Below are positions 53,265-62,433 of a stretch of 64,000 nt of DNA, piece after piece (within the stretch, counting starts at the first letter, position 1; the number at the start of each line of letters is the position of its first letter). A model generated the notes under the pieces. That model saw only the letters and a list, made by a program, of their open reading frames with translations. It did no database searches and was not told the origin of the DNA. The stretch is from Butyrivibrio sp. LB2008. GTDB lineage: Bacteria; Bacillota; Clostridia; Lachnospirales; Lachnospiraceae. The stretch lies in contig NZ_KK211306.1 of NCBI RefSeq assembly GCF_000621565.1, positions 1 through 64,000 on the forward strand, given 5' to 3'. The position numbers were made by a program, and so were the translations under genes.

Positions 53265-54332
53265 TTACAAGATTATCCACTCGCCCTTTTTATTTGATCC
53301 AATTCTCTTGATTGCACCTTTATCAACCAAGTTCTGCAAGATTCTCTTTACTGTTGAATCTGAGCACCCTAACTGTTCCGCCATTCCAGCTCTGGTTAAT
53401 GACGGATTTTCACGCAACAACTCGATAATCCGGCTCTCCCTTTCGTCAAGTTTTATCGGGTCATTTATTGGGTCATTTATCGGGTCAGCGTGACCCAATA
53501 AAAATTCACCACGTATATGCATCTCTCGATTATGCAGTTCGTGTTTCTCACCTAAAAGCAGGTTTCTAAGGAATTTTTCTAAGAACTCAGTAGTCTCATA
53601 TATTCCTTCTTTAATGTTTGTATAATTAGCTCTAACCAAAGCATTTCTAAAATACCAAGAATTCTCTGCAAACATATCATTCTCTGCATCAAATCCCAGC
53701 ATTCTTAAATACTTGATAAAAAATACGGCAGTAGTTCTGGTATTACCTTCACCAAAAGCATGAATCTGCCACAATCTGGAAATAAAAACTGCCAGATGAT
53801 GAATTGTCTCATCCATTGTCAGGCCATTAAACTTAAAATCTCTTTCCTGTGAAAAGTCATAATCCAAGGTTTCCCGCAAATCTATCGCTCCGCCATAAGA
53901 AACAGTATCTCCATCCAATACCCATTCCTTCTTGGTGATGTTATAATCACGTATTTTTCCTGCATGGGAATAAATGCCATTGAATAGTTCCCTATGAATT
54001 GAAATATACTGTGTCGGAGAAAAAATGAATGCTTTTTCTGAAAGTAATTTAGCAATCCTGGCAGAAACCTTATCAGCTTCTTCTGTTCTAGTTTCAGCTG
54101 CAAGTCGACCATCCTTACTCTCATAATAGCTATTGATTAGATCACCTGCTTCATCAACTGAAATTTCTCCATCAATACTCTTTCTTGCTGTTTCATAGAG
54201 ATATTCTGATGGCTTAAGCCCATCTACATCTTGCAATCCAATTGCAGTAGACCATGCCTGCCCCAACTCTTTTCGCGTCGGTGGCAAATTTCTTATATAT
54301 TCACCAAACGGATCTTTCTTTATATCCTTCAT
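53265..54332 (-). CDS. Fic-family protein with C-terminal winged helix
   Basis: Fic enzymes transfer AMP or similar groups to proteins. The catalytic loop is IHAFGEGNTRTTAVFFIKYL (motif HxFxEGNxR; the usual Gly before Arg is Thr). The N-terminal region (ETARKSIDGEISVDEAGDLI) resembles the fused inhibitory segment found in related proteins. A short repeat DPINDPINDPIK links the Fic domain to a winged HTH (MAEQLGCSDSTVKRILQNLV). 355 residues, complete. The HTH suggests DNA binding or autoregulation; target unknown. Confidence 0.9.
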   Translation of the reverse strand: MKDIKKDPFGEYIRNLPPTRKELGQAWSTAIGLQDVDGLKPSEYLYETARKSIDGEISVDEAGDLINSYYESKDGRLAAETRTEEADKVSARIAKLLSEKAFIFSPTQYISIHRELFNGIYSHAGKIRDYNITKKEWVLDGDTVSYGGAIDLRETLDYDFSQERDFKFNGLTMDETIHHLAVFISRLWQIHAFGEGNTRTTAVFFIKYLRMLGFDAENDMFAENSWYFRNALVRANYTNIKEGIYETTEFLEKFLRNLLLGEKHELHNREMHIRGEFLLGHADPINDPINDPIKLDERESRIIELLRENPSLTRAGMAEQLGCSDSTVKRILQNLVDKGAIKRIGSNKKGEWIIL

Positions 54333-54516
54333 ACCATTACTCCATTAAAAAAATTACGAAAAATCATTTATATAAAAGTCTATATCCTTCATTGCTATTT
54401 TTCTGGCTTCATCTAACTCCAAACACTTCGGTGCTAAAAAATTCTTCTTTAATCTTTATCTGCGATATCTCATTTATGCTTTTCTTCATAATGAACCTCT
54501 CAAATCAGATAAAAAA

Positions 54517-55326
54517 TTACACAATAATCTGTTTTCCCCAGTCAATCAAACCTTCAGATTCATTTATAACCAATTCCTGCCAAATACCGGCATAATATAA
54601 TCCGCCATCCTTTGCACAGTTTTTCCTACCACCGTATATATACTCAGGTTCCAGAAAGCTATATTCATTCCATGTTGCTCTTCCCTTACCTTCCATGGTA
54701 AGAACCCTATCCTTGCGATAATCCAATGTGCCATAACCACTTAAACTCGGATTCAAAGACAATTTCTCCGCCGGTAAATACAATGCATTATTTGGATTAC
54801 AAGTATGTATAGATGATGAATGAGGATGCCAAAAGTATTTCTTTATCTCCTCTTGATCAGTGATTATCTGCCCAATCTGCATATATCCATATATAACCTG
54901 CAGATTGCTCCCATAATAAAAATCATTCGTCTTTCGTGTCACAAATCTATATCCCTTGCCTGTTTCCTCTACACGACGAAACCAGCCAAAGAACAAGAAA
55001 ATATCACCAACTTCAACTCCGGCATTTACAAGTAATCCCTGTGCTGCCCCCGTCTGCCCAAAAGCCGGCTTCCATCCTTTTATTTTATTTATCCTATTAT
55101 CCCTAATATCAGGATCCAAATGACAATTTCTATATGTTTTTCTTGGACTAATCTGCTTTAGAATGTCCGCATAAGTTATTCCATTCCATGCAACATCTGA
55201 GAAAGAAACATCATCATCTGTAGGTATAGGCATTGATAACAGGGTTCCGTCGGGCATTATAGGACTAGGACACCCTCCGTTTGATGAATCAAATCCCTTT
55301 CTCGAAAGAATTATTTTCATCTGCAT
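54517..55326 (-). CDS. Nmad3-like nucleotide-modification-associated protein
   Basis: 269 residues. The N-terminus MKIILSRKGFDSSNGGCPSP and the segments GDIFLFFGWFRRVEETGKGY and KYFWHPHSSS match my memory of the Nmad3 family, defined by gene-neighbourhood analysis of DNA base-modification systems. The molecular activity is not known. Start at Met 1 or Met 3. Overlaps the upstream Nmad2-like gene by ten bases, so the two form a pair. Confidence 0.7.
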   Translation of the reverse strand: MQMKIILSRKGFDSSNGGCPSPIMPDGTLLSMPIPTDDDVSFSDVAWNGITYADILKQISPRKTYRNCHLDPDIRDNRINKIKGWKPAFGQTGAAQGLLVNAGVEVGDIFLFFGWFRRVEETGKGYRFVTRKTNDFYYGSNLQVIYGYMQIGQIITDQEEIKKYFWHPHSSSIHTCNPNNALYLPAEKLSLNPSLSGYGTLDYRKDRVLTMEGKGRATWNEYSFLEPEYIYGGRKNCAKDGGLYYAGIWQELVINESEGLIDWGKQIIV

Positions 55327-55916
55327 TTTCCTTTCTTATAAATAGGCGCAGTTGGAGCATGTTCCTTATTATCTCGATACTTCATACACTCATTAACAAT
55401 CTTCTGCGCCAGCTCATCTGTATACACTTTTGTTTCTTGAAAATTTGGATAATACTGAGTGATGCCATCTATAACAACAGCATCCTCCCCAAGATAGATA
55501 TAATCATCTGACAAGACAACATACTTCCCCGCAAGATCTTTTACTACTCTATCAGGCTCAGTATGTACATCTTCATTACGCAAATTCTGATTTCGAATAA
55601 GCTTACCACGAACCAAACTATAAATATCATCAGTTCGCCCTTTTGACATCCCGCCAAAGTATTCTTCCATCATAACAACATTTGTTACCTTGGCGAAATA
55701 AAGCATTTTATTTTTATACACCCCAAGAATATAAACATCATCAGTAGCATAATTTGCCTCTCGATGTATTCCAATACGATGCCTTAACCCAGTATTGACT
55801 ATTTTTCCGTTTCGTATCTGCCCACCTTTGCAACAAGCAAGCGACAATAATCCTTTTTCCACGCATGGCGCAAACCCGGAATCATCAGTCATTCGATAAA
55901 TATACAAACATGTCAT
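55317..55916 (-). CDS. Nmad2-like nucleotide-modification-associated protein
   Basis: 199 residues with the Nmad2-type N-terminus (LYIYRMTDDSGFAPCVEKGL, LSLACCKGGQIR) followed by HRIGIHREANYATDDVYILG and KMLYFAKVTNVV. The family is linked to DNA base hypermodification by neighbourhood only. Together with the Nmad3-like gene, YkgJ and the PAPS-reductase-like remnant it suggests a modification island. Confidence 0.72.
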   Translation of the reverse strand: MTCLYIYRMTDDSGFAPCVEKGLLSLACCKGGQIRNGKIVNTGLRHRIGIHREANYATDDVYILGVYKNKMLYFAKVTNVVMMEEYFGGMSKGRTDDIYSLVRGKLIRNQNLRNEDVHTEPDRVVKDLAGKYVVLSDDYIYLGEDAVVIDGITQYYPNFQETKVYTDELAQKIVNECMKYRDNKEHAPTAPIYKKGKCR

Positions 55917-55978
55917 TGTAGCTCTCCGTTTTTTTATAGCATTTTATAATCCATCCCCACGATTCGCACTATGACTGC

Positions 55979-56317
55979 TTATTTTACATAGAATATAACA
56001 GTCCCTGCATGCAAATTCATTGAACTATACAAAATTGCTCTTTTCTGCATGACCATCATTTTTTTCATGATAAGATCCTGCATCCAATTTACAATGTCCT
56101 CCAAGGGTTCATCAAAATCTATGCGGCAATAAACCGAAGCCGGAAATGTTTTAAAATTTGTTTCAATAAATTGCACAATATTATCTCTATTTTTTGCAAC
56201 GTATTTATTAGAATCAAAATAATTTTCCTCTGTTCCCGTACACTCTGGAACACCTCTAAAATCCGCATGATCTCGCATAATCAAATTATCATTCAAGCAA
56301 TAATAATCTTGGCACAC
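55979..56317 (-). CDS. Hypothetical protein, 112 residues
   Basis: Soluble protein with two Cys near the N-terminus (MCQDYYCLND) and the segment NIVQFIETNFKTFPASVYCR; Met-rich near the C-terminus (LIMKKMMVMQKR). Not recognised. Lies between YkgJ and Nmad2-like genes and may belong to that unit or be a decayed member of it. Confidence 0.5.
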   Translation of the reverse strand: MCQDYYCLNDNLIMRDHADFRGVPECTGTEENYFDSNKYVAKNRDNIVQFIETNFKTFPASVYCRIDFDEPLEDIVNWMQDLIMKKMMVMQKRAILYSSMNLHAGTVIFYVK

Positions 56318-56377
56318 AAAATCAGATTGCGTTTCCTTAATATCATTTGTAACATCTATCTCTAACTTAAAAACAAA

Positions 56378-57094
56378 CTATAAATTCTCTGCCAAAAGGT
56401 AGGATAACAGATTCATATTTAACATATCATTTGTATTAGAAAACTCCATAATAATTGGAAGTCTTACTGCTGGATGATATTCATCAAAAGTATATGAATT
56501 TTGAGGTATCTTTCCTTCACACTCTGAAGAAATACCATAATTTCTGAAACTATGACATGCTAGTGGTCGCCTTCGATAAACTAAGCAAGCACCATCTTCT
56601 CCCAAAAGGGGACAAGGGATATTCTGTTTCAAATACAATTTATTATTTGCTGTCTCATCCATGAATGGTGTAAGTTTTATCGGAATATTTTTTGACTTAA
56701 TTTTTTCCAAATTTGCTTCTGCTTTTATTTTTATAGCCTTTCGCTCATTTCGTGTCATTCTGTTAATTAAATATAAAAGCATCTTCCATTCAAATTGAGA
56801 CAGATATATTGCCTGATAACAACAATATGAACATCCCCTTTTGCAACAGCAATGCCTATTTTCTATTGATTCGAATTCATCAATTTTTTCATCACAAACT
56901 TCTAATAAGCTCTCATATGCTTTTTGAGGATTGCCATTAGCTCGACGTTTTACCTCTGCTATCATTTCCACGCTATGAGACATCGCATAATTGCCTGATT
57001 CAAATATAAAATCAGATAAATCTATCCAATTTAAATCATGAACATTCTTTTTTAATCTATCTTTTTTTCCAAAATAATTAAACATAGTTGCCAA
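56378..57094 (-). CDS. YkgJ-family cysteine cluster protein
   Basis: 238 residues with the conserved Cys arrangement of the CxxCxxxCC type: NRHCCCKRGCSYCCYQAIYL, then NIPCPLLGEDGACLVYRRRP and LACHSFRNYG. The family is thought to bind an Fe-S or zinc cluster, and its role is unknown. It belongs to the 54.5-57.9 kb unit. Confidence 0.85.
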   Translation of the reverse strand: MATMFNYFGKKDRLKKNVHDLNWIDLSDFIFESGNYAMSHSVEMIAEVKRRANGNPQKAYESLLEVCDEKIDEFESIENRHCCCKRGCSYCCYQAIYLSQFEWKMLLYLINRMTRNERKAIKIKAEANLEKIKSKNIPIKLTPFMDETANNKLYLKQNIPCPLLGEDGACLVYRRRPLACHSFRNYGISSECEGKIPQNSYTFDEYHPAVRLPIIMEFSNTNDMLNMNLLSYLLAENL

Positions 57095-57197
57095 AACAAA
57101 AATCCCTCCGCCAATACCTTTAACAGCATTTCCCCAAATGCTATATCAATCATTATTCTCTTCTACATAAACAATTGCTTAGCTTTCACGAATTTGT

Positions 57198-57621
57198 CTA
57201 TATGTTGCTTAAAGAATCATAATCTATTTTTTCTACTGCTTTTTCATAAGCTTCTTTCACAGCCTTAATTTCTTCTATTGGCTTAGAATTCTCCTTACTT
57301 ACAGAAAGCTTAATCTTTTGACCATCGATAATATAGGAATTAGAGCCATACCAGATTGAGCTCTTCTGATACTTATATGGGTCACCCGTAGTCAACAGAG
57401 AAATCAATATATTTTCTTCTGGAAAAACCGGTCGAATATCTGTCGCAATATATTTTCCTTTTTTTGCCACAAATCGGGCATTCATTTTCATATATAGGAA
57501 TACCGCATTCATCACACCAATATAACGTTGATGACATTTCCGTAGCATGACCACATTTTGGATTAATACAATTAGTGCCATTCATAGGGACCTTGCATTT
57601 AGGGCATATTCTTTCTATCAT
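57198..57621 (-). pseudogene. PAPS-reductase-family zinc-ribbon N-terminus, frameshifted and truncated
   Basis: From ATG 57621 one frame encodes a double zinc ribbon (CPKCKVPMNGTNCINPKCG, WCDECGIP, CPICGKK). Near 57470, at GGCAAAAAAAGG, the protein continues in the other frame as GKYIATDIRPVFPEENILIS and SSIWYGSNSYIIDGQKIKLS. This is the usual N-terminal sequence before the PP-loop of PAPS-reductase-like proteins. It stops at SNI before any PP-loop. A seven-A run marks the shift. Non-functional, unless the run is slipped during expression. Confidence 0.72.
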
Positions 57622-57637
57622 AAAATCACCAATATAT

Positions 57638-57844
57638 TTATTCTACTTTTACTGCATCGCATACATCGCCTATGTTACAATCAAAAAAATCACATATACG
57701 AAGAATAACAGACATAGATACTTCTTGTCCTTTATTTAATTTTGTCATAGTACCAGAGGCAATTTTCAATTCTTCTCGAAACTCCTGCTTGCTCATTTCC
57801 TGTTCTGCCAACATTACCCATAATTTCTTGTAACTGATTTTCAT
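57638..57844 (-). CDS. XRE-family regulator
   Basis: 68 residues from MKISYKKLW (ATG 57844, GAGG seven bases upstream); the whole protein is one HTH domain (MSKQEFREELKIASGTMTKL, VSMSVILRICDFFDCNIGDV). A short Cys-containing type common beside mobile and defence genes. It heads the Nmad/YkgJ group and may regulate it. Confidence 0.82.
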   Translation of the reverse strand: MKISYKKLWVMLAEQEMSKQEFREELKIASGTMTKLNKGQEVSMSVILRICDFFDCNIGDVCDAVKVE

Positions 57845-58046
57845 AGTTTGCCTCACAGATAAAAAAGATACAGCTGCATCCTACTAATTTTATCATAATG
57901 AGATATCACACGCACCAAATAATGGTGTTTTTATTCAAGTTCTTGCGATTTTCATTCAACTGGGCGAACAAAATTTCGTGACAAATTTTCCCAAATATAA
58001 TCTTTTAATTTTTAACTCAATTCCACATTTCCATTTTCAGCGGCTT

Positions 58047-58187
58047 CTATATATCAATTTGATTAACTTTACGCTTAATATAATCAACAATTTCTTTATC
58101 CATCATATCTATCAGAATTGGCATTTCAAAAATAGTATCCAATAAACTCCCAAATATACTTGAACTTCTATCTAAATGAAAAAGAGG
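58047..58187 (-). pseudogene. C-terminal gene remnant, unidentified
   Basis: An open stretch with no start reads SSSIFGSLLDTIFEMPILID then MMDKEIVDYIKRKVNQIDI and stop. It looks like the end of a lost protein. Bases 57857-58046 hold nothing I can support. Confidence 0.4.
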
Positions 58188-58212
58188 GAGTATTAATCGA
58201 AATCAATACTCC
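58178..58212 (-). terminator. Terminator after the relaxase remnant
   Basis: On the minus strand GAGTATT..AATACTC, then CCTCTTTTT. Confidence 0.7.
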
Positions 58213-58224
58213 TCAAAAGTTTTT

Positions 58225-58543
58225 TACAATCTATTAGATCCTATGGCAAGCTCGTATCCGATCTCATTTGCTTTTCCGGCGTCACCTCTCCGGGCTTAAA
58301 AGATTGCCTGATCTGATATGCGATTATTTCTTTCCTTCTGACATCCCTAACGCCATTGTGGTACTACGATTGAGAAAGCAAAAACTCTTCATCCGCAGTT
58401 TCGATATCACAGCCATAAGTTGAAATATACTTTTTCGCCTCGGTATTAAGATCATTTTCTGTATAATCCATTCGCTCCTTTAAGCTCTCTGCGATGGTTC
58501 TGCCCCTGATCTGATGAAGAGCCATAAGTCTCGTTGCCGCCAT
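58225..58543 (-). pseudogene. Relaxase (MobA/VirD2-type) N-terminal remnant
   Basis: ATG 58543 with GAAAGGAG upstream opens MAATRLMALHQIRGRTIAES then LKERMDYTENDLNTEAKKYI. This is the standard start of relaxases on Firmicute integrative elements. An in-frame TAG interrupts it after EEFLLSQS. The frame resumes (RKEIIAYQIRQSFKPGEVTP), shifts once more to ANEIGYELAIGSNRL and ends. The catalytic His triad region is missing. Clear relic of a conjugative or mobilisable element. Confidence 0.82.
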
Positions 58544-58556
58544 ATGCTTCTCCTTT

Positions 58557-58600
58557 CAAAAAGACAGGGACAGCTCTTCCGTTTTGGAAAAACTGTCCCT
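58557..58600 (-). terminator. Terminator upstream of the relaxase remnant
   Basis: On the minus strand AGGGACAG..CTGTCCCT with inner TTTTCC/GGAA pairing, then GTCTTTTTG. Confidence 0.8.
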
Positions 58601-58623
58601 TGGTCTATATCATTTATTTAGTT

Positions 58624-58803
58624 TTATACTCTTTTTAATACTCTGTGAGCTGATTCTAAGAAAAGCTGAATATTGGCTGCCGCGAACAAACATGCAAACA
58701 TGACTATCAGTATCGCCGCAAAGAAGATCGCACATGGAATCATCTTAAATATGATTGAAAGAATACAGAAGATACCACACAACCATACAGCAAAACCAAC
58801 GAC
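58624..58803 (-). other. Small hydrophobic reading frame without clear start
   Basis: An open frame of about 58 codons, strongly hydrophobic (LCGIFCILSIIFKMIPCAIF, then FAAILIVMFACLFAAANIQL), ends LKRV. Such small membrane proteins are encoded next to relaxases on integrative elements. The start is lost or unclear at the junction with pdxR. Confidence 0.4.
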
Positions 58804-58848
58804 ATTTTAGTGGATTATAACCTCCGACAGGCAGTAAATTGGCACTTT

Positions 58849-59892
58849 TTATGCCTTCCTCTTGCTCCTTCTGACTCGATTAATATGTCTTTCAAAGTCA
58901 CCACTATTGATGAGCTGAGCTATCACAAGCTGCTCGTATGTAGGAACTGTGCAGGAATAAAATCCAAGCCTTTCATCAAATACCTCCGTCAAATGCTTTG
59001 GCAACACCATATAGGCAGCACGAAGTGAAGGAGAAATGGTTTGGGAAAATGAATTCATGTATATGACATTGTCTCTGTCAGAAATAGCAAACATAGTTTC
59101 CTCAGGCTTGCTTGATATAGAAAATTCTGATTCAAAATCATCCTCAATTATGTAGCGCTCACCTTGTGCAGCCCACCTGATATATTCATATTTTTTAGAT
59201 GCGGACGCAGTTACCCCTGATGGAAAACTTCTGTAAGGAGAAATATGTAATACCGATGCTGTAGTGGTTAGCAGTGCCGAACTTGCTATACCATTTTCTT
59301 CAAGTGGCAGCATCTGGCAGGTAACCCCAGACATTCTATAGACCTGCTCTATTTTTTTATAGGATGGGGACTCCAGCGCAAAACCAGTGTCCTTGCCAAA
59401 CAATCCGACGATGAGGTTGTATAAATATTCTGCACCAGAGCCTATGATTATCTGGCTTATATCCACATGTATATTTCTATTTCTAGCCAGATATTTTCTT
59501 ATAGCTTCTCTGGTTTCTTCGCACCCTTTATTTGCTGGCCTTTCCAGTATGGCCTCGCCATAATCATTCACTACTTTTCTCATAGTTTTCGTTAATACTG
59601 AAAAAGGAAATGCATAGGTAGTTCTCTGATAAGTATGGCTTTCATGGCTTAAGATTTTTGCTGTGGATACAAAACCATCCTCCTTTCGAAAAATCACATA
59701 GTATCCGCTTCTCTCCTTGGGTTCAAGATACCCCTCATCGCATAGCAGCTCATAGGCATGCTTTATGGTTATTACACTAACATGCATTTCATCTGCCATT
59801 GTTTTTCTGGATGGGAGCCTGGTTCCGTATGGATAATCTCCAGAAATTATATTCTTTTTTAATCTATCGTAAATACGTATGTATTGGGGCAT
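58849..59892 (-). pseudogene. pdxR: PdxR-like MocR regulator, truncated and lacking the PLP lysine
   Basis: GntR-type winged HTH at the N-terminus (IISGDYPYGTRLPSRKTMAD, VSVITIKHAYELLCDEGYLE), then an aminotransferase-like domain (ERPANKGCEETREAIRKYLA, IIIGSGAEYLYNLIV, RYIIEDDFESEFS). The family's PLP-binding motif SKT reads SFSQTISPSLRAAY here, with Gln (CAA) in place of Lys. The protein ends at residue 347, about 100 residues short, where mobile-element sequence begins. It is divergent from pdxS-pdxT, the normal place of their activator. The HTH may still bind DNA, but PLP sensing is probably lost. Confidence 0.82.
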
Positions 59893-59921
59893 TTTTTATC
59901 GTTTGAGGCTTTATTTGAATT

Positions 59922-59966
59922 TTGCATATATATTTTTTCTCCATACTGGGTATTTAATATATGCAA
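59922..59966 (+). promoter_or_regulatory. Inverted repeat in the pdxR-pdxS intergenic region
   Basis: TTGCATATATA (59922-59932) and TATATGCAA (59958-59966) are inverted, 25 nt apart, between the divergent genes; likely PdxR-binding DNA. Confidence 0.6.
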
Positions 59967-59974
59967 TTATATTC

Positions 59975-59980
59975 TATAAT
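59975..59980 (+). promoter_or_regulatory. -10 box of pdxS
   Basis: TATAAT with no good -35, as expected for an activated promoter. AAGGAGG precedes the pdxS ATG. Confidence 0.55.
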
Positions 59981-60009
59981 TTCCTCATCAATCAAGGAGG
60001 AACAATAAA

Positions 60010-60885
60010 ATGTTGAATAATCGTTATGAATTAAACAAGAATCTCGCACAGATGTTAAAGGGTGGAGTCATCATGGATGTAACTACTCCGGAACAGGCCA
60101 AAATTGCCGAAGCTGCTGGTGCCTGCGCTGTAATGGCACTAGAAAGAATCCCTGCTGATATTCGCGCAGCCGGTGGCGTTTCCCGTATGAGTGATCCTAA
60201 AATGATAAAAGGTATTCAGGATGCAGTTTCAATTCCTGTAATGGCAAAATGCCGTATCGGACATTTCGCAGAAGCCCAAATTCTTCAGGCTATTGAAATA
60301 GATTACATCGATGAATCAGAAGTTTTGTCTCCTGCCGACGATAAATATCACATTGATAAAACAAAATTTGATGTACCATTCGTATGCGGTGCCAAGGATT
60401 TAGGTGAGGCCCTTCGCAGAATAAATGAAGGTGCATCAATGATTCGCACAAAAGGTGAACCAGGAACAGGTGACATCGTGCAAGCTGTCAGGCATATGCG
60501 CTTAATGCAATCTGAAATCAGACGTATCAGTTCAATGTCAGAGGATGAGCTTTTCAATACTGCAAAAGACTTGGCAGTCCCTTACGAGCTTGTTCAATAC
60601 GTTCATGAAAATGGCAAACTTCCTGTTGTAAATTTTGCAGCCGGTGGCGTAGCTACTCCTGCAGATGCAGCACTTATGATGCAGCTTGGTGCCGAAGGAG
60701 TCTTTGTAGGCTCTGGTATTTTCAAATCAGGAGATCCTGCAAAACGAGCAGCCGCAATTGTTAAAGCAGTCACCAATTTTACAGATGCAAAAATGCTTGC
60801 AGAACTTTCAGAAGATTTAGGTGAAGCAATGGTGGGAATTAACGAACAGGAAATTGATTTGCTTATGGCTGAAAGGGGTAAATAA
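60010..60885 (+). CDS. pdxS: Pyridoxal 5'-phosphate synthase subunit PdxS
   Basis: Lyase subunit that builds PLP from ribose 5-phosphate, glyceraldehyde 3-phosphate and ammonia. The 291-residue TIM barrel is highly conserved: [55 protein letters not shown], and the catalytic-Lys regions [10 protein letters not shown] and [12 protein letters not shown]. Start after AAGGAGG. It is followed one base later by pdxT, its glutaminase partner. Confidence 0.97.
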   Translation: MLNNRYELNKNLAQMLKGGVIMDVTTPEQAKIAEAAGACAVMALERIPADIRAAGGVSRMSDPKMIKGIQDAVSIPVMAKCRIGHFAEAQILQAIEIDYIDESEVLSPADDKYHIDKTKFDVPFVCGAKDLGEALRRINEGASMIRTKGEPGTGDIVQAVRHMRLMQSEIRRISSMSEDELFNTAKDLAVPYELVQYVHENGKLPVVNFAAGGVATPADAALMMQLGAEGVFVGSGIFKSGDPAKRAAAIVKAVTNFTDAKMLAELSEDLGEAMVGINEQEIDLLMAERGK

Positions 60886-60886
60886 G

Positions 60887-61456
60887 ATGAACATCGCTGT
60901 ACTTGCTCTACAGGGAGCCTTTATAGAACACGAAAAAATACTTTCAAAGCTTGGTGTGTCCACTATAGAAATCCGACAACAAAAAGATTTGGAAAAAGAT
61001 TTTGATGGCTTAATTATTCCCGGCGGAGAAAGTACCGTGCAGGGAAAGCTCCTTAAGGAACTAGGACTTTTTGAGCCATTAAAGAAAATGATTGAAAACG
61101 GACTACCTGTATTTGGCACCTGCGCAGGATTGCTACTTTTAGCAGATAAAATAAATAATGATGACCGCAGTTACTTACAGACTATGGATATCGTAGCTGA
61201 AAGAAATGCCTATGGCAGACAGCTTGGAAGCTTTTACACTGAGGCTGATTTTGAGAGAATTGGTACTGTTCCTATGACATTTATCAGAGCTCCTTACATC
61301 AAAGCAGTTTCAGAAAAAGCAAGACCACTTGCTACAGTTGATGGTCACATAGTTGCCGCAAGACAAGGAAATCAACTAGTAACTGCATTTCATCCTGAGC
61401 TTAATGACTCTCTACATATTCATAAATATTTTTGTGATATGGTTGCCAACCAATAA
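60887..61456 (+). CDS. pdxT: Pyridoxal 5'-phosphate synthase glutaminase PdxT
   Basis: Class I glutamine amidotransferase giving ammonia to PdxS. Start at 60887 (MNIAVLALQGAFIEHEKIL), with AAGGGG upstream; the in-frame ATG at 60821 lies inside pdxS. The 189 residues include IIPGGESTVQGKLL, the nucleophile Cys in PVFGTCAGLLLLADK, and the His-x-Glu in TAFHPELNDS. Complete. Confidence 0.97.
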   Translation: MNIAVLALQGAFIEHEKILSKLGVSTIEIRQQKDLEKDFDGLIIPGGESTVQGKLLKELGLFEPLKKMIENGLPVFGTCAGLLLLADKINNDDRSYLQTMDIVAERNAYGRQLGSFYTEADFERIGTVPMTFIRAPYIKAVSEKARPLATVDGHIVAARQGNQLVTAFHPELNDSLHIHKYFCDMVANQ

Positions 61457-61599
61457 CTACTTTGCCACCCAAGAATAACAAAAGCCATCGTCCAGGCACG
61501 TCAATCGCCAGAGTAACCTGCTCTGTCATTGACATTCCCGGACGGGTTTGTTTTGTATTAATCAAGGACACTTAAGCCTAAGTATCCTTCGTAATCCTA

Positions 61600-62433
61600 T
61601 TATAAGAAAGATACCACTAGATTTTGAACAGAATCCATTACTTCATCAAAGCTTAAATCCTCAACATAATAATTATTTTTCTTAAATTGGTTCCAACGTT
61701 CTCTCATCTCCATATCAGAACCTATGTCCTCAAGAACCGTTTGCATCTGTTCAGACGTGAACACTGTATCTCTTTTCTTACACGTAGCTAAAAATGCTGT
61801 CTTTAATGTTTCTCTCTCAAAAGACTTCTTATGAGTAATCTCGTAAACATCATAAAAATCTCGCGCTCTCGTATTCGCCAATCCACGGCTAAGAATAGTC
61901 TGTAATTTTTCAGCTAATAGAGTTTCGATATTGTATGACTGCAATTCAATATCTCTATCTTCAAACATCAATTGATACCCATACTCTACCGCCCGCGGGG
62001 TTATTACATCATCAGTCGATATATCAATTTTAATCGGCTGCTTAAGATTATCAAGTTTTCCTTCCATATGAACACGTACCCCCGGATAATCAAATTCATC
62101 CATAATTGTTTCTATGGATTTGATTTCAAAAGACACATTATCTTCTAACGGAATCCCACCAATTTCATTTACAATCTTTTCAATCTCTTCCTGCGTCAAT
62201 GGAAGCGCCTGAACGGTAGCATCAATGTCCATTGTTGCGCGACTATTTAACCCAATCAACGAAGAGACAAGCATACCACCTTTTAACACAAACTGATTCT
62301 TATACGCTGATATTGAAACACGTTCCAAAAATCTTTCCATAAAGAATACTCGTATCATAGTCATAGCAACTTTGCTATCACTACCGGATATATTTCTTAT
62401 CTTTGCTTTTAGCTGTATAGCAGTTTTTATCAT
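61600..62433 (-). CDS. abiEii: AbiEii/AbiGii nucleotidyltransferase toxin
   Basis: Toxin of a type IV toxin-antitoxin (abortive infection) pair. 277 residues with DUF1814-type motifs: the nucleotidyltransferase start KNQFVLKGGMLVSSL, the metal-binding TMDIDATVQA, and the second acidic motif IKIDISTDDVITP. Motif KLQTILSRGLANTRARDFYD carries the conserved Lys and Arg-Asp. All key residues appear intact. Its ATG overlaps the antitoxin stop by four bases. Confidence 0.94.
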   Translation of the reverse strand: MIKTAIQLKAKIRNISGSDSKVAMTMIRVFFMERFLERVSISAYKNQFVLKGGMLVSSLIGLNSRATMDIDATVQALPLTQEEIEKIVNEIGGIPLEDNVSFEIKSIETIMDEFDYPGVRVHMEGKLDNLKQPIKIDISTDDVITPRAVEYGYQLMFEDRDIELQSYNIETLLAEKLQTILSRGLANTRARDFYDVYEITHKKSFERETLKTAFLATCKKRDTVFTSEQMQTVLEDIGSDMEMRERWNQFKKNNYYVEDLSFDEVMDSVQNLVVSFL

